This document shows positions 26,442 to 35,993 of a DNA stretch of 64,000 bases, piece after piece. The notes beneath the pieces were generated by a model. That model worked only from the letters and a program-made list of their open reading frames with translations, was not told where the DNA came from and searched no databases. Position numbers and translations under genes: made by a program. Every line of letters starts with the position of its first letter. Position 1 is the stretch's first letter. This DNA comes from Rs1 sp038900335 (GTDB taxonomy: Bacteria; Pseudomonadota; Gammaproteobacteria; Pseudomonadales; Balneatricaceae), in contig JBBMRB010000002.1 of the NCBI GenBank assembly GCA_038900335.1, positions 62,001-126,000 of the forward strand. The letters run 5' to 3'.

Positions 26442-27430
26442 ATTAATACCGCCAATACCAAGATTGCCAATAGCCATAACATCACCACCCGATCGACCAA
26501 TAAACAAGCGGCTTGTATCGAAAAACAAGTGGCCAGCTTATCATCTAGCTTGCCTAAAACAGGTCTATCCTGCCATTGGCCATGATAAAAGGAGCCACCA
26601 CCTAAACGCACTCTAATCGCACCGGCACCAGCTGCCATTACCGGACCTGCATTTGGGCTTTTCCAATTAACGCCTTGGGCTTTAGCGCACTCTAATGCGC
26701 TGACAGTACAGCCAAGCAGGGCATAGCTATAAGCAGTTAGCCTCGCTGGTAAATAATTGAGTACATCATCACTGCGTGCGGCCATCCAGCCAAAACTTAA
26801 ATAGCGCGGATTTTTATAACCCCACATGGCATCTAAGGTATTGGCACAGCGATATAATACGACCCCGGGTACGCCTAATATTAAAAACCAAAATATTGCA
26901 GCAAAAATGGCATCGCTGCCATTTTCTAGTACTGATTCGGTGGCGGCATTACTTATTTGAGTTTCATTTAACTGCTTGGTATCTCTGCTGACAATATAAC
27001 TTAATGCGATGCGTGCTTGTTTTATATCCCCTTGTTTTAGCGATGCTTTTTTTAATGGTAGAACGATCGCCATCGCATGGGCATTTAAACTACGCCAACC
27101 TATCGCTATATACAGTACCACACTGGCAAAAAGGTAGTGCCCGATACCTGCCAACAGCGCTGTTTGCTGTAAATAAGTGTCCACTAAATAACTTAAATAG
27201 ACCAGCGGTAGCACAGCTAATAGCCAAGCGATAATGCCTTTTAGCAATATCATCTTATTGATTGCTTTCGGGCTAGCGATATTGTCAGCACTAGTGCCTG
27301 GATGATTAAAACGCTTTTCTAAAAAAGAGACGAAGTTACCGTAGTACACTAGCGGATGATGCTTAGATAATTCCGCAAATTTATAATCAAGCAGCAGTGC
27401 TAGCAATACAACTAAAAAACTAAAGAACAT
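26438..27430 (-). CDS. cbiB: Adenosylcobinamide-phosphate synthase
   Basis: Membrane enzyme joining the aminopropanol (phosphate) linker to adenosylcobyric acid. At 330 residues it has LLLDYKFAELSKHHPLVYYGNFVSFLEKRF at the N-terminus, then KGIIAWLLAVLPLVYL. IVSRDTKQLNETQISNAATESVLENGSDAIFAAIFWFLILG is the strong family block, followed by DVLNYLPARLTAYS and SPNAGPVMAAGAGAIRVRLGG. The start overlaps the cobQ end by 11 nt, and the stop overlaps cobD by 4 nt. In the aerobic nomenclature it is CobD. Confidence 0.94.
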   Translation of the reverse strand: MFFSFLVVLLALLLDYKFAELSKHHPLVYYGNFVSFLEKRFNHPGTSADNIASPKAINKMILLKGIIAWLLAVLPLVYLSYLVDTYLQQTALLAGIGHYLFASVVLYIAIGWRSLNAHAMAIVLPLKKASLKQGDIKQARIALSYIVSRDTKQLNETQISNAATESVLENGSDAIFAAIFWFLILGVPGVVLYRCANTLDAMWGYKNPRYLSFGWMAARSDDVLNYLPARLTAYSYALLGCTVSALECAKAQGVNWKSPNAGPVMAAGAGAIRVRLGGGSFYHGQWQDRPVLGKLDDKLATCFSIQAACLLVDRVVMLWLLAILVLAVLI

Positions 27431-29078
27431 TATTTAACTCACTGTTTTTACTTAAATTAGCTGTATTAGCATTACTGTTTGGTTGTGCTAAAGCACTATC
27501 GTTTAAACGATCTAGCTGTAAAATATTGGTAAGGGTTGCAAATGGTAATACCGTTTCAACTTCATCAGCTAGGCGCGATATTTGCTGCTCTCTAAATTCA
27601 ACATAGTTAAATGGCTTAAGCTGCGCCATCCCCGCCCAGCTTAAAATTTCAGCGCGTATCTGATCACCTTCAAACACACCGTGCAAATAAGTGCCGCGAA
27701 TACTATCGCATGCATTGATTGCGCCATCATAATATTCAGTACTATCGTCATTTTGCTGTCGGCTGTTTGTTTTACTGTTTGTTTGACTGTGCAATTTGAA
27801 CCAAGGACGTTGTAAATCTTCGCCGCGACTAATACCTGCGTGTATTTCATAGCCGTGTAGTTCAGTACCTGTTAACACACTGCTACCACGGGCATTAGTT
27901 AGTGTTTTTGTTTGCGCTAGTGTCGTCTCTATCTTTAACAAGCCTAAACCCGCAATAGAGCTAGCGCCTTTATCTGTTGCTGTATTTTCAATACCGAGCG
28001 GGTCGTGTATTTTCTCTCCCAGCATTTGATAGCCTCCACAAATACCCATCACCTTGCCGGCAAAGCGCAAGTGGCGCTCAATAATCTGCGCCCAGCCATT
28101 ATCTTTGAGCCACTGCAGATCATTACTGACATTTTTACTGCCGGGCAAAATAATCAAATCGGCACCGCTAAATAAGCTAGCGTCCCTAACAAATTGGCAG
28201 TCAATGAGCGGATTTAGGCGAAGCACATCAAAATCCGTATGATTACTCGCCCTTGGGTATAAAGGCACTACTATTTTAAATAACTTAGCCTCGCCTTTTT
28301 GTTGTACTTGCGCCACAGCATCTTCTGATTCTATGTGTAAATTACTGATATAGGGAATGACCGCTAAGGTTGGCACCGATGTCTTTTGCTCTAACCAATC
28401 AAGCCCTGATTGCAGCAAGCTGACATCGCCGCGAAAACGATTAATAATAAAGCCAACCACTCGCTGCTGCTCTGTCTCACTCAATAGAGCATAGGTGCCA
28501 TAAAGATGGGCGAAGACCCCACCGCGATCAATATCAGCAACAATTAATACAGGGCAATCAATCGCCTGGGCAAAGCCCATATTCGCAATATCGTGCTCTC
28601 TGAGATTAATTTCAGCGGGCGAGCCCGCCCCTTCAATAATCGTTACCGGATACAACTGCTGTAAGCGTTGATACGTGGTAATTACCTGTTGTAATAACTG
28701 CGGTTTAAACTCATGGTACTCACGTGCTTTCATATTGCCGATGGACTGGCCATTAACGATCACTTGCGAGCCGACATCTGAATTAGGTTTAAGAAGTACT
28801 GGGTTCATCAAAATACTGGGAGCTATATTGGCCCCTTGCGCCTGGACCGCTTGGGCACGCCCTATTTCACCGCCCTCTGCTGTAACCGCACTGTTAAGTG
28901 CCATGTTTTGTGATTTAAACGGCGCCACAGCAACGTTATGGCGCGCTAGAATGCGACAAATTGCGGTCACTAACACACTTTTACCGGCATCAGAGGTCGT
29001 GCCTTGGATCATTAAACTGTGCGGGTTTTTAAAACTGTGTAAGCGTTTTGAGCGCACGTTTATCGTACTTATTGGCAC
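27420..29078 (-). CDS. cobQ: Adenosylcobyric acid synthase (glutamine-hydrolysing)
   Basis: Amidates side chains b, d, e and g of adenosylcobyrinic acid a,c-diamide. The N-terminal dethiobiotin synthetase-like ATPase has MIQGTTSDAGKSVLVTAICR (residues 23-42), FKSQNMALNS and IIEGAGSPAEINL. The C-terminal class I glutaminase carries the nucleophile in VMGICGGYQMLG and a later LHGYEIHAG. At 552 residues it is somewhat longer than usual because of Asn/Ser/Thr-rich stretches near the C-terminus. The start is a GTG whose first base is the last base of the cobN stop (TAGTG), so the two genes are coupled. Also known as CbiP. Confidence 0.94.
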   Translation of the reverse strand: MPISTINVRSKRLHSFKNPHSLMIQGTTSDAGKSVLVTAICRILARHNVAVAPFKSQNMALNSAVTAEGGEIGRAQAVQAQGANIAPSILMNPVLLKPNSDVGSQVIVNGQSIGNMKAREYHEFKPQLLQQVITTYQRLQQLYPVTIIEGAGSPAEINLREHDIANMGFAQAIDCPVLIVADIDRGGVFAHLYGTYALLSETEQQRVVGFIINRFRGDVSLLQSGLDWLEQKTSVPTLAVIPYISNLHIESEDAVAQVQQKGEAKLFKIVVPLYPRASNHTDFDVLRLNPLIDCQFVRDASLFSGADLIILPGSKNVSNDLQWLKDNGWAQIIERHLRFAGKVMGICGGYQMLGEKIHDPLGIENTATDKGASSIAGLGLLKIETTLAQTKTLTNARGSSVLTGTELHGYEIHAGISRGEDLQRPWFKLHSQTNSKTNSRQQNDDSTEYYDGAINACDSIRGTYLHGVFEGDQIRAEILSWAGMAQLKPFNYVEFREQQISRLADEVETVLPFATLTNILQLDRLNDSALAQPNSNANTANLSKNSELNNVL

Positions 29079-32000
29079 TAACGTATCCCCTGTTCTTGTT
29101 GCTCATCTAATTTTAGTAGTAAGTCTTGTAGTTTGTCGTCATAACCTTGCGGCTGTTGCCACATGCCACGCTGTGTTGCCTCTAACAACCGCTCCGCCAT
29201 TTCTTCTAACGCCTGGGGGTTATTATCTTGTAAAAACTGTTGGTTTTGTGCATCAAACAACAAGGTGTCGGCGACTTTTTTGTATTGATAATCATCAATC
29301 AAATTGGTGGTCGCATCATAGGCAAACATATAATCGACGCTGGCGGTCATCTCAAAAGCGCCTTTGTAGCCATGTTCACGCATCGCGTTAATCCATTTAG
29401 GGTTTAAAACGCGTGAGCGAATCACTCGGTTAAGCTCTTCTTTTAACGTGCGCACTATCGGCTTTTCAGGATTGGAATGATCAGATAAATACACTTTAGG
29501 TGCATTGGCTGATAACTCGGTCACGGCGTTAGTCATGCCCCCTTGAAACTGATAATAATCATCAGAGTCCAAGATATCGTGTTCACGATTATCCTGATTA
29601 TGCAGCACCACATCGATAGTCGATAGTTGATGAGCAAACGCATCGATAGCCTGCTCACCATCACTGTCACTATTGGTGTAGGCATAACCTCCCCAGTTTA
29701 AGTAGGCATCGGATAAATCACTAGTTTTCTGCCAACAGCGCTCATCAATTAACCCTTGCAAACCGGCACCATAGGCACCGGGTTTAGAGCCAAAGACACG
29801 AAAGCTTGCCTGGCGCGCCGCCTCTTCAACGCTAACACCGGCTGCGATTAGCTCACGCTGTCGATTTTCAACATTGCGTGCAATCACATTGCCATCACCT
29901 GGATCATCCATCAATATAATAGCCTGTACCGCACTATCATAAAGCTTCATTACATTGGCAAATGCATCGCGAAAAAAGCCCGATACGCGCAAGGTAACAT
30001 CCACTCTTGGCCGCCCTAATAACATGCAAGGGATCACCTCTATATCAACCACGCGCTGAGAGCCCGGTGCCCATACGGGCCTCACGCCCATTAAGGCAAA
30101 CGCCTGTGCTATATCATCACCGCCAGTGCGCATAGTGGCCGTGCCCCAAACGGATAAACCCAGTTGTTTTGGGTAATCACCGTGTTCTTGTAAGTGGCGA
30201 TCGATCAAGGCCTGCGCTGATTTTTGCCCCAGTGCCCAAGCGGCCGCTGAGGGCACTGAGCGATTATCTAAAGAGAAAAAATTACGCCCCGTTGGCAGTG
30301 TATCTAAGCGCCCTCTAGTAGGCGCGCCACTTGGGCCAGGCTCAATAAACTGCCCTGCTAAGCCTTTCGTTAAGGCTGATAATTCTTGCTCAACAGAGCG
30401 CACCAGCGCGGCTTTGATCACATTTTTACAATACAGCAGCTGGCTGTGGATTCGCGGATACGCCACCAGCTGATCTATATCTTGCTGATCAATAACATAG
30501 CGTTGTAATAAATCAATCGCTAACAATTCTAAACGCTCACGAGTATCCGCTTGGCTGCGCCAATGGCTGTCACTGACTTGCACTAACCAATCAGGGCGCA
30601 GCCCTTGCCATGGCTGCGTTGTAGCAGCGCTTGGATCAAACCACTGGCCATCAACTTTGAGTTCAAGGTCTATCGCCATATTGTGCAATAGGCCATGATC
30701 ATTGATACTGGCATTATCCGCTCCATTGCCTCTCGGTAAGCGCAATAGTGCAACCAGTGTATCTACCAATTTACTGGCAGCTGGCAGCGCACCTAAAATA
30801 TGCAGGCCGTGACGAATTTGCGCCTCTTTGATATCGCACAAATAGGTATCTAGCTGGTTGAGTACTTCGTTTTCATGCTCAGTTTGCGATTCTTGTCGCG
30901 TGCAGGTATTTGCCACAGCTAACTCTTCTAATAAGTGAGTGTGCTTAACTTTTAACAAAATTTGCTCGCGCAACCAGTTTTCACGGCGCTGATCCATCCC
31001 CATCGCCTGATAATATTCATCAACTAGTGCTTCTAGTTCAGCCATTTCACCGTAGGTTTCAGCACGCGACATCGGTGGCATTAAGTGATCGATAATAACG
31101 GCTTGGGTACGACGTTTAGCCTGTGCGCCCTCCCCAGGATCATTGACAATAAAAGGATAAAAGTGCGGCATCGGCCCAAGCACGATATCTGGCCAGCACT
31201 GCGCTGATAGTGCCAAGCCTTTACCTGGCAGCCACTCTAAATTACCGTGTTTACCCACATGTATGATCGCATCTACTTGATAAATATGGCGCAACCAGAA
31301 ATAAAAGGCTAGGTAGCTGTGCGGAGGTACTAAATCAGGGTCGTGATAATTGGCCAATAAATCAAGGTTATAACCACGCGCCGGCTGAATGCCTATAAAG
31401 GTTTTGCCTAGACGAATACCGGCAATCATTATGCGCCCATCACGAAATTTGTGATCTTGCTCAACCTCCCCCCAACGCTCTGTGATGGCACGCTGGCTTT
31501 GTTTAGGTAGTTTGGCAAATTGCGCTTTATAATCACTGAGCGCTAAGCTTTGCCAACAACCTAAAAAGTGCACGGTATTGGGGTTATTAGTCACTGTTTC
31601 TAGCAACTTTTCAATTAAGGCATTGCCGTGTTCAGGCAATGCATCTGGGCCTAGATCATAACCGGCACTGACCAGCGTCTTTAGAATATTCACCGTAGAG
31701 TTTGGCGTATCTAAACCGACACCATTACCGATACGACCATCTTTTGTCGGGTAATTTGCCAAGATTAACGCCACCGATTTATCAGCGTTATCTTTGGCAC
31801 TAAGTGCTAGGTATTTTTTCGCCAGTGCAATAACAAACTGCGCGCGCTGTTGATGAATTTGGTAGCGCACCACATCAATTTGCGCTAAATCATCACGATG
31901 ACTGCTGGTTTTAAAGCTAATAGCGCGTGTCAAAATGCGCCCATCCAGTTCGGGAAGCGCAACTTGCATCGCCACATCACGAGCGCGTAGACCTTGAGAA

Positions 32001-33067
32001 AAGCTCTGCCAATCTTCTAAAGTACTGCTTGATAATACACATTGTAAAACGGGAATAGGCAGTGTGAAAGGTGAGTTAAATAGCGTCGGTTGCGATGATA
32101 ACTGCGGCGCTTGTGAGCGGTTACTGGCAAAACCTGTGGTGTTTAGGATCAGCTTGGCATCTGCTCTGGTTAGCAAACTATTGACTAAAGCTAGCGACTC
32201 CTCATCTTTCAATGAGGCGATAGCGATAGGCAGCGGCTTTAAATGCGCTTTACGCAGCTGCTCAATCAGTTGATCAAACATTGTCGTATTCGCGGATTGT
32301 AAGTGACTGCGATAAAAAATGACTGCGACCACACCTAGTGATTCAGCGCCTAGGGATTCAGCGCCTAGGGATTCGACGCCTAAAGATTCAGCGCCTAGGG
32401 ATTCGACGCCTTGTTTATCTCGCTCTCTTTGCTGTGCAGTATCGTCATCCCAGGCTTGTTGCCACTGCTCAAAACTTGCTTGGTTATACTCACTGTTAGG
32501 CATATAAAGCTGAGCGCGTGGCAATGCTTTTGGCTCACGCCAGTTAAACTTTACATCAAAGTATTGCGCCGCTAAAAAATGTAACAGTTGGCTCGCATTG
32601 GCACGTCCGCCTTCGCGTAAAAAACGCCAGACGCGAAAGCTCTCTTCACTAGTAACATTACTGGCATTTAATAGCTCTTGATCATCGCTATCATCACCTG
32701 GCACCAATATTAAAGTGCGCTTATTTTGCGCATTTGATTGCTGCGCCCAAGCAGTGAGCCTTTCAAAACCATAAGGCCAATAATTACGTCCACCTAACAA
32801 AGAGACGACTATCAGCTGCGCTTTCGACAAAACCTTATCTTCATATAAGTCAAAAGCCGCAGGCTTTAATAGTTGTAACCAATTGGCAATGCGGATACTA
32901 GGTGCATTTTTTTCACGGCTTAAATCACTGACTTGCAACCCTGCAGATAATGCGGCTAGCTGACTATCAGCCGCACTTAAAAAAATAATATCCGCAGGAC
33001 TTTGCTCTAGATCAATAATCCCTTCTTCATCGACAAAACCACCGGGTTTTGCAGCCAATAAATGCAT
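29078..33067 (-). CDS. cobN: CobN, large subunit of the late-inserting cobaltochelatase
   Basis: A 1329-residue homologue of the Mg-chelatase H subunit that binds hydrogenobyrinic acid a,c-diamide for ATP-driven cobalt insertion. Conserved stretches include ANYPTKDGRIGNGVGLDTP, IHVGKHGNLEWLPGKG, GPMPHFYPFIVNDPGEG, PTGRNFFSLDNRSVPS, and ALMGVRPVWAPGSQRVVDIE. The usual partners CobS and CobT (chelatase type) are absent. The ChlI/ChlD fusion at 43956-45905 is the likely motor. Residues 221-245 are five copies of a VESLG/AESLG pentapeptide not expected in the family. The gene ends directly against cobQ. Confidence 0.94.
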   Translation of the reverse strand: MHLLAAKPGGFVDEEGIIDLEQSPADIIFLSAADSQLAALSAGLQVSDLSREKNAPSIRIANWLQLLKPAAFDLYEDKVLSKAQLIVVSLLGGRNYWPYGFERLTAWAQQSNAQNKRTLILVPGDDSDDQELLNASNVTSEESFRVWRFLREGGRANASQLLHFLAAQYFDVKFNWREPKALPRAQLYMPNSEYNQASFEQWQQAWDDDTAQQRERDKQGVESLGAESLGVESLGAESLGAESLGVVAVIFYRSHLQSANTTMFDQLIEQLRKAHLKPLPIAIASLKDEESLALVNSLLTRADAKLILNTTGFASNRSQAPQLSSQPTLFNSPFTLPIPVLQCVLSSSTLEDWQSFSQGLRARDVAMQVALPELDGRILTRAISFKTSSHRDDLAQIDVVRYQIHQQRAQFVIALAKKYLALSAKDNADKSVALILANYPTKDGRIGNGVGLDTPNSTVNILKTLVSAGYDLGPDALPEHGNALIEKLLETVTNNPNTVHFLGCWQSLALSDYKAQFAKLPKQSQRAITERWGEVEQDHKFRDGRIMIAGIRLGKTFIGIQPARGYNLDLLANYHDPDLVPPHSYLAFYFWLRHIYQVDAIIHVGKHGNLEWLPGKGLALSAQCWPDIVLGPMPHFYPFIVNDPGEGAQAKRRTQAVIIDHLMPPMSRAETYGEMAELEALVDEYYQAMGMDQRRENWLREQILLKVKHTHLLEELAVANTCTRQESQTEHENEVLNQLDTYLCDIKEAQIRHGLHILGALPAASKLVDTLVALLRLPRGNGADNASINDHGLLHNMAIDLELKVDGQWFDPSAATTQPWQGLRPDWLVQVSDSHWRSQADTRERLELLAIDLLQRYVIDQQDIDQLVAYPRIHSQLLYCKNVIKAALVRSVEQELSALTKGLAGQFIEPGPSGAPTRGRLDTLPTGRNFFSLDNRSVPSAAAWALGQKSAQALIDRHLQEHGDYPKQLGLSVWGTATMRTGGDDIAQAFALMGVRPVWAPGSQRVVDIEVIPCMLLGRPRVDVTLRVSGFFRDAFANVMKLYDSAVQAIILMDDPGDGNVIARNVENRQRELIAAGVSVEEAARQASFRVFGSKPGAYGAGLQGLIDERCWQKTSDLSDAYLNWGGYAYTNSDSDGEQAIDAFAHQLSTIDVVLHNQDNREHDILDSDDYYQFQGGMTNAVTELSANAPKVYLSDHSNPEKPIVRTLKEELNRVIRSRVLNPKWINAMREHGYKGAFEMTASVDYMFAYDATTNLIDDYQYKKVADTLLFDAQNQQFLQDNNPQALEEMAERLLEATQRGMWQQPQGYDDKLQDLLLKLDEQQEQGIR
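32333..32407. repeat. Five-copy 15-nt tandem repeat inside cobN
   Basis: Five consecutive 15-nt units of the form GCCTAGGGATTCAGC or GCCTAGGGATTCGAC, two of which are otherwise altered by one to three bases, code for (V/A)ESLG on the minus strand. The unit is a multiple of three, so copy-number change keeps the frame. Confidence 0.9.
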
Positions 33068-33111
33068 TTTCTATTCCTAGTTACTGTGACTTAACGTGAT
33101 TATCGAGCGGT

Positions 33112-34188
33112 TTAAACCGCTGCGCTTTGCAATGCTTGCTCGATATCCGCTTGTACTAAATTTTTACCGATAAACACTAGCTGCGTCGCTTTATTTTCAT
33201 CTGCTAACCACAGGCGATCAAAGTGAACATTTAATCGGCTGCCCACCGCTTGAATCACTTGGCGCATTGGCTTATTAGGTAGCGCTGCAAAACCCTTAGC
33301 ACGATAAATATTGTGGGTTGTGATCAGCTGTTGCAATACTGCCTGCAACTTTTCACTATCCACTAAACCTAGGCTGATAACAAAAGAATCAAAATGATCT
33401 TCTGCATGGCTATGCTCATGGCCGTGCTCGTGATGGGCATCGTGATGATTGTGAACATGATTAATATGATTTTCAGTCGCCGCTTCGATACCAAAAATAG
33501 CATCTAGTGAGGCATCGCCATTATCAATATATAACGTTTTGACACTGCTATCTAAACGCTTGCTAACTATGCTATTTACCCGCTCACGCTGCTGTGCATC
33601 TAACAAATCGTTTTTACTGATCACTACCAAATCGGCGGCGCTTAATTGATCATCAAGCAACTCTTGCAAGCTTGGATCATGATCTAAGCTCTCATCTGCT
33701 AAACGCTGCGCCTGTACTTTATCTTCATCGCTAGCAAAACGACCAGCGGCAATCGCCGGGCCATCAACGACGGTAATCACAGCATCAACCGTGCAATGCT
33801 CTTTAATACCCGGCCAATTAAAGGCTTGTACTAAGGGCTTAGGTAGCGCAAGGCCTGACGTTTCTATCAATATGTGATCGATATCATCACGTCTTGCTAC
33901 TAGCTCTTGCATTACCGGTAGGAACTCTTCTTCAACAGTGCAGCAAATACAGCCATTGGCCAGCTCATAGATACCGTTTTTGCCTTCAACTAAGGTGGCA
34001 CTGTCATCTTCACACTCCAATGGGCAGCTGCGTAATAGTTCAGAGTCGATATCTAACTCGCCAAATTCATTGACGATAACGGCAATGCGTTTACCCGCCG
34101 CTTGCTTTAATACGTTTGATAGCAGTGTTGTTTTACCGCTACCAAGAAAACCGGTAACAATAGTGGTCGGTATCTTATTAAGTTTCAT
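33112..34188 (-). CDS. cobW: CobW, GTP-dependent metal chaperone (COG0523)
   Basis: A 358-residue G3E-family GTPase thought to deliver cobalt to the chelatase. The P-loop GFLGSGKTTLL is at residues 14-24. ELANGCICCTVEEEF contains the CxCC metal site, and LIETSGLALP and SKNDLLDA are the further GTPase motifs. Between them and the C-terminal domain lies a His-rich loop, HINHVHNHHDAHHEHGHEH and onward, suited to metal binding. Its position directly before cobN supports a role with the late chelatase rather than with zinc homeostasis. It is separated from cobN and cobM by about 45 nt on each side. Confidence 0.93.
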   Translation of the reverse strand: MKLNKIPTTIVTGFLGSGKTTLLSNVLKQAAGKRIAVIVNEFGELDIDSELLRSCPLECEDDSATLVEGKNGIYELANGCICCTVEEEFLPVMQELVARRDDIDHILIETSGLALPKPLVQAFNWPGIKEHCTVDAVITVVDGPAIAAGRFASDEDKVQAQRLADESLDHDPSLQELLDDQLSAADLVVISKNDLLDAQQRERVNSIVSKRLDSSVKTLYIDNGDASLDAIFGIEAATENHINHVHNHHDAHHEHGHEHSHAEDHFDSFVISLGLVDSEKLQAVLQQLITTHNIYRAKGFAALPNKPMRQVIQAVGSRLNVHFDRLWLADENKATQLVFIGKNLVQADIEQALQSAAV

Positions 34189-34232
34189 CTGTGGTATCCC
34201 ATTATTAGTTGGTAACTAATCGTTAATTTGTA

Positions 34233-35045
34233 TCAAAGGTGATTTATTTGCGTTTTTTCAACAAGTTCTTCAAGGTTTTCGATCACCCCTTTGCGCTTGC
34301 GAAAAATATTAGGTTTGGCTTGATTATATAAATGCGAATCATCAAATTGATCAGTATCAAGCACGCGCCCTACCAGTATGAGAGCCGTTAATTTATAGCC
34401 TTTAGCCGCAACTTTATCGGCAATATCTGCCAAGGTGCCTAGCACTTTATCTTGATCAGGCCAGGAGCTTTTATAACACACAGCCACAGGGCAATCAGCA
34501 CCGTAGTGAGGGATTAACTCCTCGACTATTTTCTTCATGTAACTCACCCCTAGATGAATCGCTAACGTCGCTCCACTTTGCGCTAATTGCGGTAGGCGCT
34601 CACGCTCAGGGAAAGGTGTTTTACCTTCGTATCGGGTAAAAATAATGGTTTGCGATACACCAGAGAGTGTTAGCTCTTTACCTAAATAAGCGGCAGATGC
34701 TGCCACAGCACTGACCCCTGGAATGATTTGGTAATCAATGCCGAGCTTTTCTAAGCGTCTTATTTGCTCACCTATCGCACCATATAATGAAGGGTCACCA
34801 CATTGCAGACGTGCAACATCCTGGCCGGCGCTGTGAGCCTCTACAAAACACTGCTCCATTTCATCTAGGTTAATGGTCGCTGTATCTATAATTTTCTCAG
34901 CGCTGTGCTCTACTTCTTGTAGTACTTCACGCGGAATTAAAGACCCTGCATATAGAACGATGGGGCACGACTTTAATATACGCAGCCCCTTTAGGGTTAA
35001 TAACTCCGGATCACCTGGGCCTGCGCCTATAAAATACACTGTCAT
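34233..35045 (-). CDS. cobM: Precorrin-4 / cobalt-precorrin-4 C11-methyltransferase
   Basis: SAM-dependent methylation at C11 of the corrin ring. A 270-residue tetrapyrrole methylase with YFIGAGPGDPELLTLKG at the start and IVLYAGSLIPREVL. LQCGDPSLYGAIGEQ is the second loop, and IPGVSAVAASAAYLGKELTLSG and IIFTRYEGKTPFP are typical of CobM/CbiF. Downstream neighbours are cobW and cobN, with cobJ just upstream. From sequence alone I cannot say whether the substrate carries cobalt. Both names, CobM and CbiF, are used. Confidence 0.93.
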   Translation of the reverse strand: MTVYFIGAGPGDPELLTLKGLRILKSCPIVLYAGSLIPREVLQEVEHSAEKIIDTATINLDEMEQCFVEAHSAGQDVARLQCGDPSLYGAIGEQIRRLEKLGIDYQIIPGVSAVAASAAYLGKELTLSGVSQTIIFTRYEGKTPFPERERLPQLAQSGATLAIHLGVSYMKKIVEELIPHYGADCPVAVCYKSSWPDQDKVLGTLADIADKVAAKGYKLTALILVGRVLDTDQFDDSHLYNQAKPNIFRKRKGVIENLEELVEKTQINHL

Positions 35046-35124
35046 TTTTTAATCCTCTATCGATCGAGCTTATTGATGCAACTATTGAGATAACACTTAA
35101 TACAACACTTAATACAACAATAAT

Positions 35125-35904
35125 TTAAACCAGCTTTTTACTGTAGCCGCGCGGCGTATAAACCCACTCTTTACTACCATTGATAATATGGCGTGACTCA
35201 CTGTTGCCAACGCTTACCATGGTAAACATGTCAACGTCTTTAGCATCTAAGTCCTGCAGTTCAATAATACGAATATTTTGCTCATCACGGGTCAGTTGTC
35301 GCCCTATCATTACCGGTGTATTAGCAGCACGCCCGGTCAGTAAAATATCGCGGGCAGTGTTGAGCTGCCAATCACGTTTTTTTGATACCGGGTTATAAAA
35401 AGAGACCACAAAATCAGCTGCAGCTGCACACTCAATACGCTTTTTAATCGTTTGCCAAGGCGTCAGCAAATCCGACAAGCTGATAGTACAAAAATCGTGA
35501 CCTAGCATGGCACCTACTGCACTGGCACCTGCTTGCATGGCGCTGATGCCTGGAATCACTTCAATATCAACATCTAACCACTGTGGGCTGTTTTCCAAAC
35601 CCTGTAACTGACGATCAAGCAGTTCAAACACCAAGGTTGCCATCGCATAAATACCTATATCACCACTAGAGACTAATGCCGTCGCTTTGTTATCGCTCGC
35701 CAAATCTAGTGCTAACCTAGCACGATTAATTTCTTCACCTAATGCTAGATCATGACGTGTTTTGCCCAGCGCTATCTCACCGAGCAAATCAATGTATAAG
35801 CCATAGGCCACTAACTCAGTACTGGCCGCTATTGCCTGTGCTGCCTTAGGTGTGAGTAAATCTAAATTACCTGGGCCGGTTCCTACTATGAATAATTTTT
35901 TCAT
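35125..35904 (-). CDS. cobJ: Precorrin-3B / cobalt-precorrin-3 C17-methyltransferase
   Basis: Ring-contraction methyltransferase of 259 residues. LFIVGTGPGNLDLLTPKAAQ opens the methylase fold. VAYGLYIDLLG, LVSSGDIGIYAMA and IPGISAMQAGASAVGAMLGHDFCTISLSDLLTPW are diagnostic of CobJ/CbiH. No separate oxygen-dependent CobG is seen, while cbiG and cbiD are present. Ring contraction therefore probably follows the oxygen-independent CbiH mode. It lies between cbiG and cobM on the same strand with gaps of about 80-90 nt. Confidence 0.93.
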   Translation of the reverse strand: MKKLFIVGTGPGNLDLLTPKAAQAIAASTELVAYGLYIDLLGEIALGKTRHDLALGEEINRARLALDLASDNKATALVSSGDIGIYAMATLVFELLDRQLQGLENSPQWLDVDIEVIPGISAMQAGASAVGAMLGHDFCTISLSDLLTPWQTIKKRIECAAAADFVVSFYNPVSKKRDWQLNTARDILLTGRAANTPVMIGRQLTRDEQNIRIIELQDLDAKDVDMFTMVSVGNSESRHIINGSKEWVYTPRGYSKKLV

Positions 35905-35993
35905 TGTCTAGCTCGTTTTTCCCGTGATGATTAATATGTAGCCTTGCTGTATTTTGAGCTATAAGCTCTAACTACAAGTTATAATTACAAATT

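Noticed and set aside
28675..29391. 238-codon plus-strand frame across the cobQ/cobN junction
   Set aside because: Antisense to two well-conserved cobalamin genes; it has no ribosome site and its residue make-up is odd.
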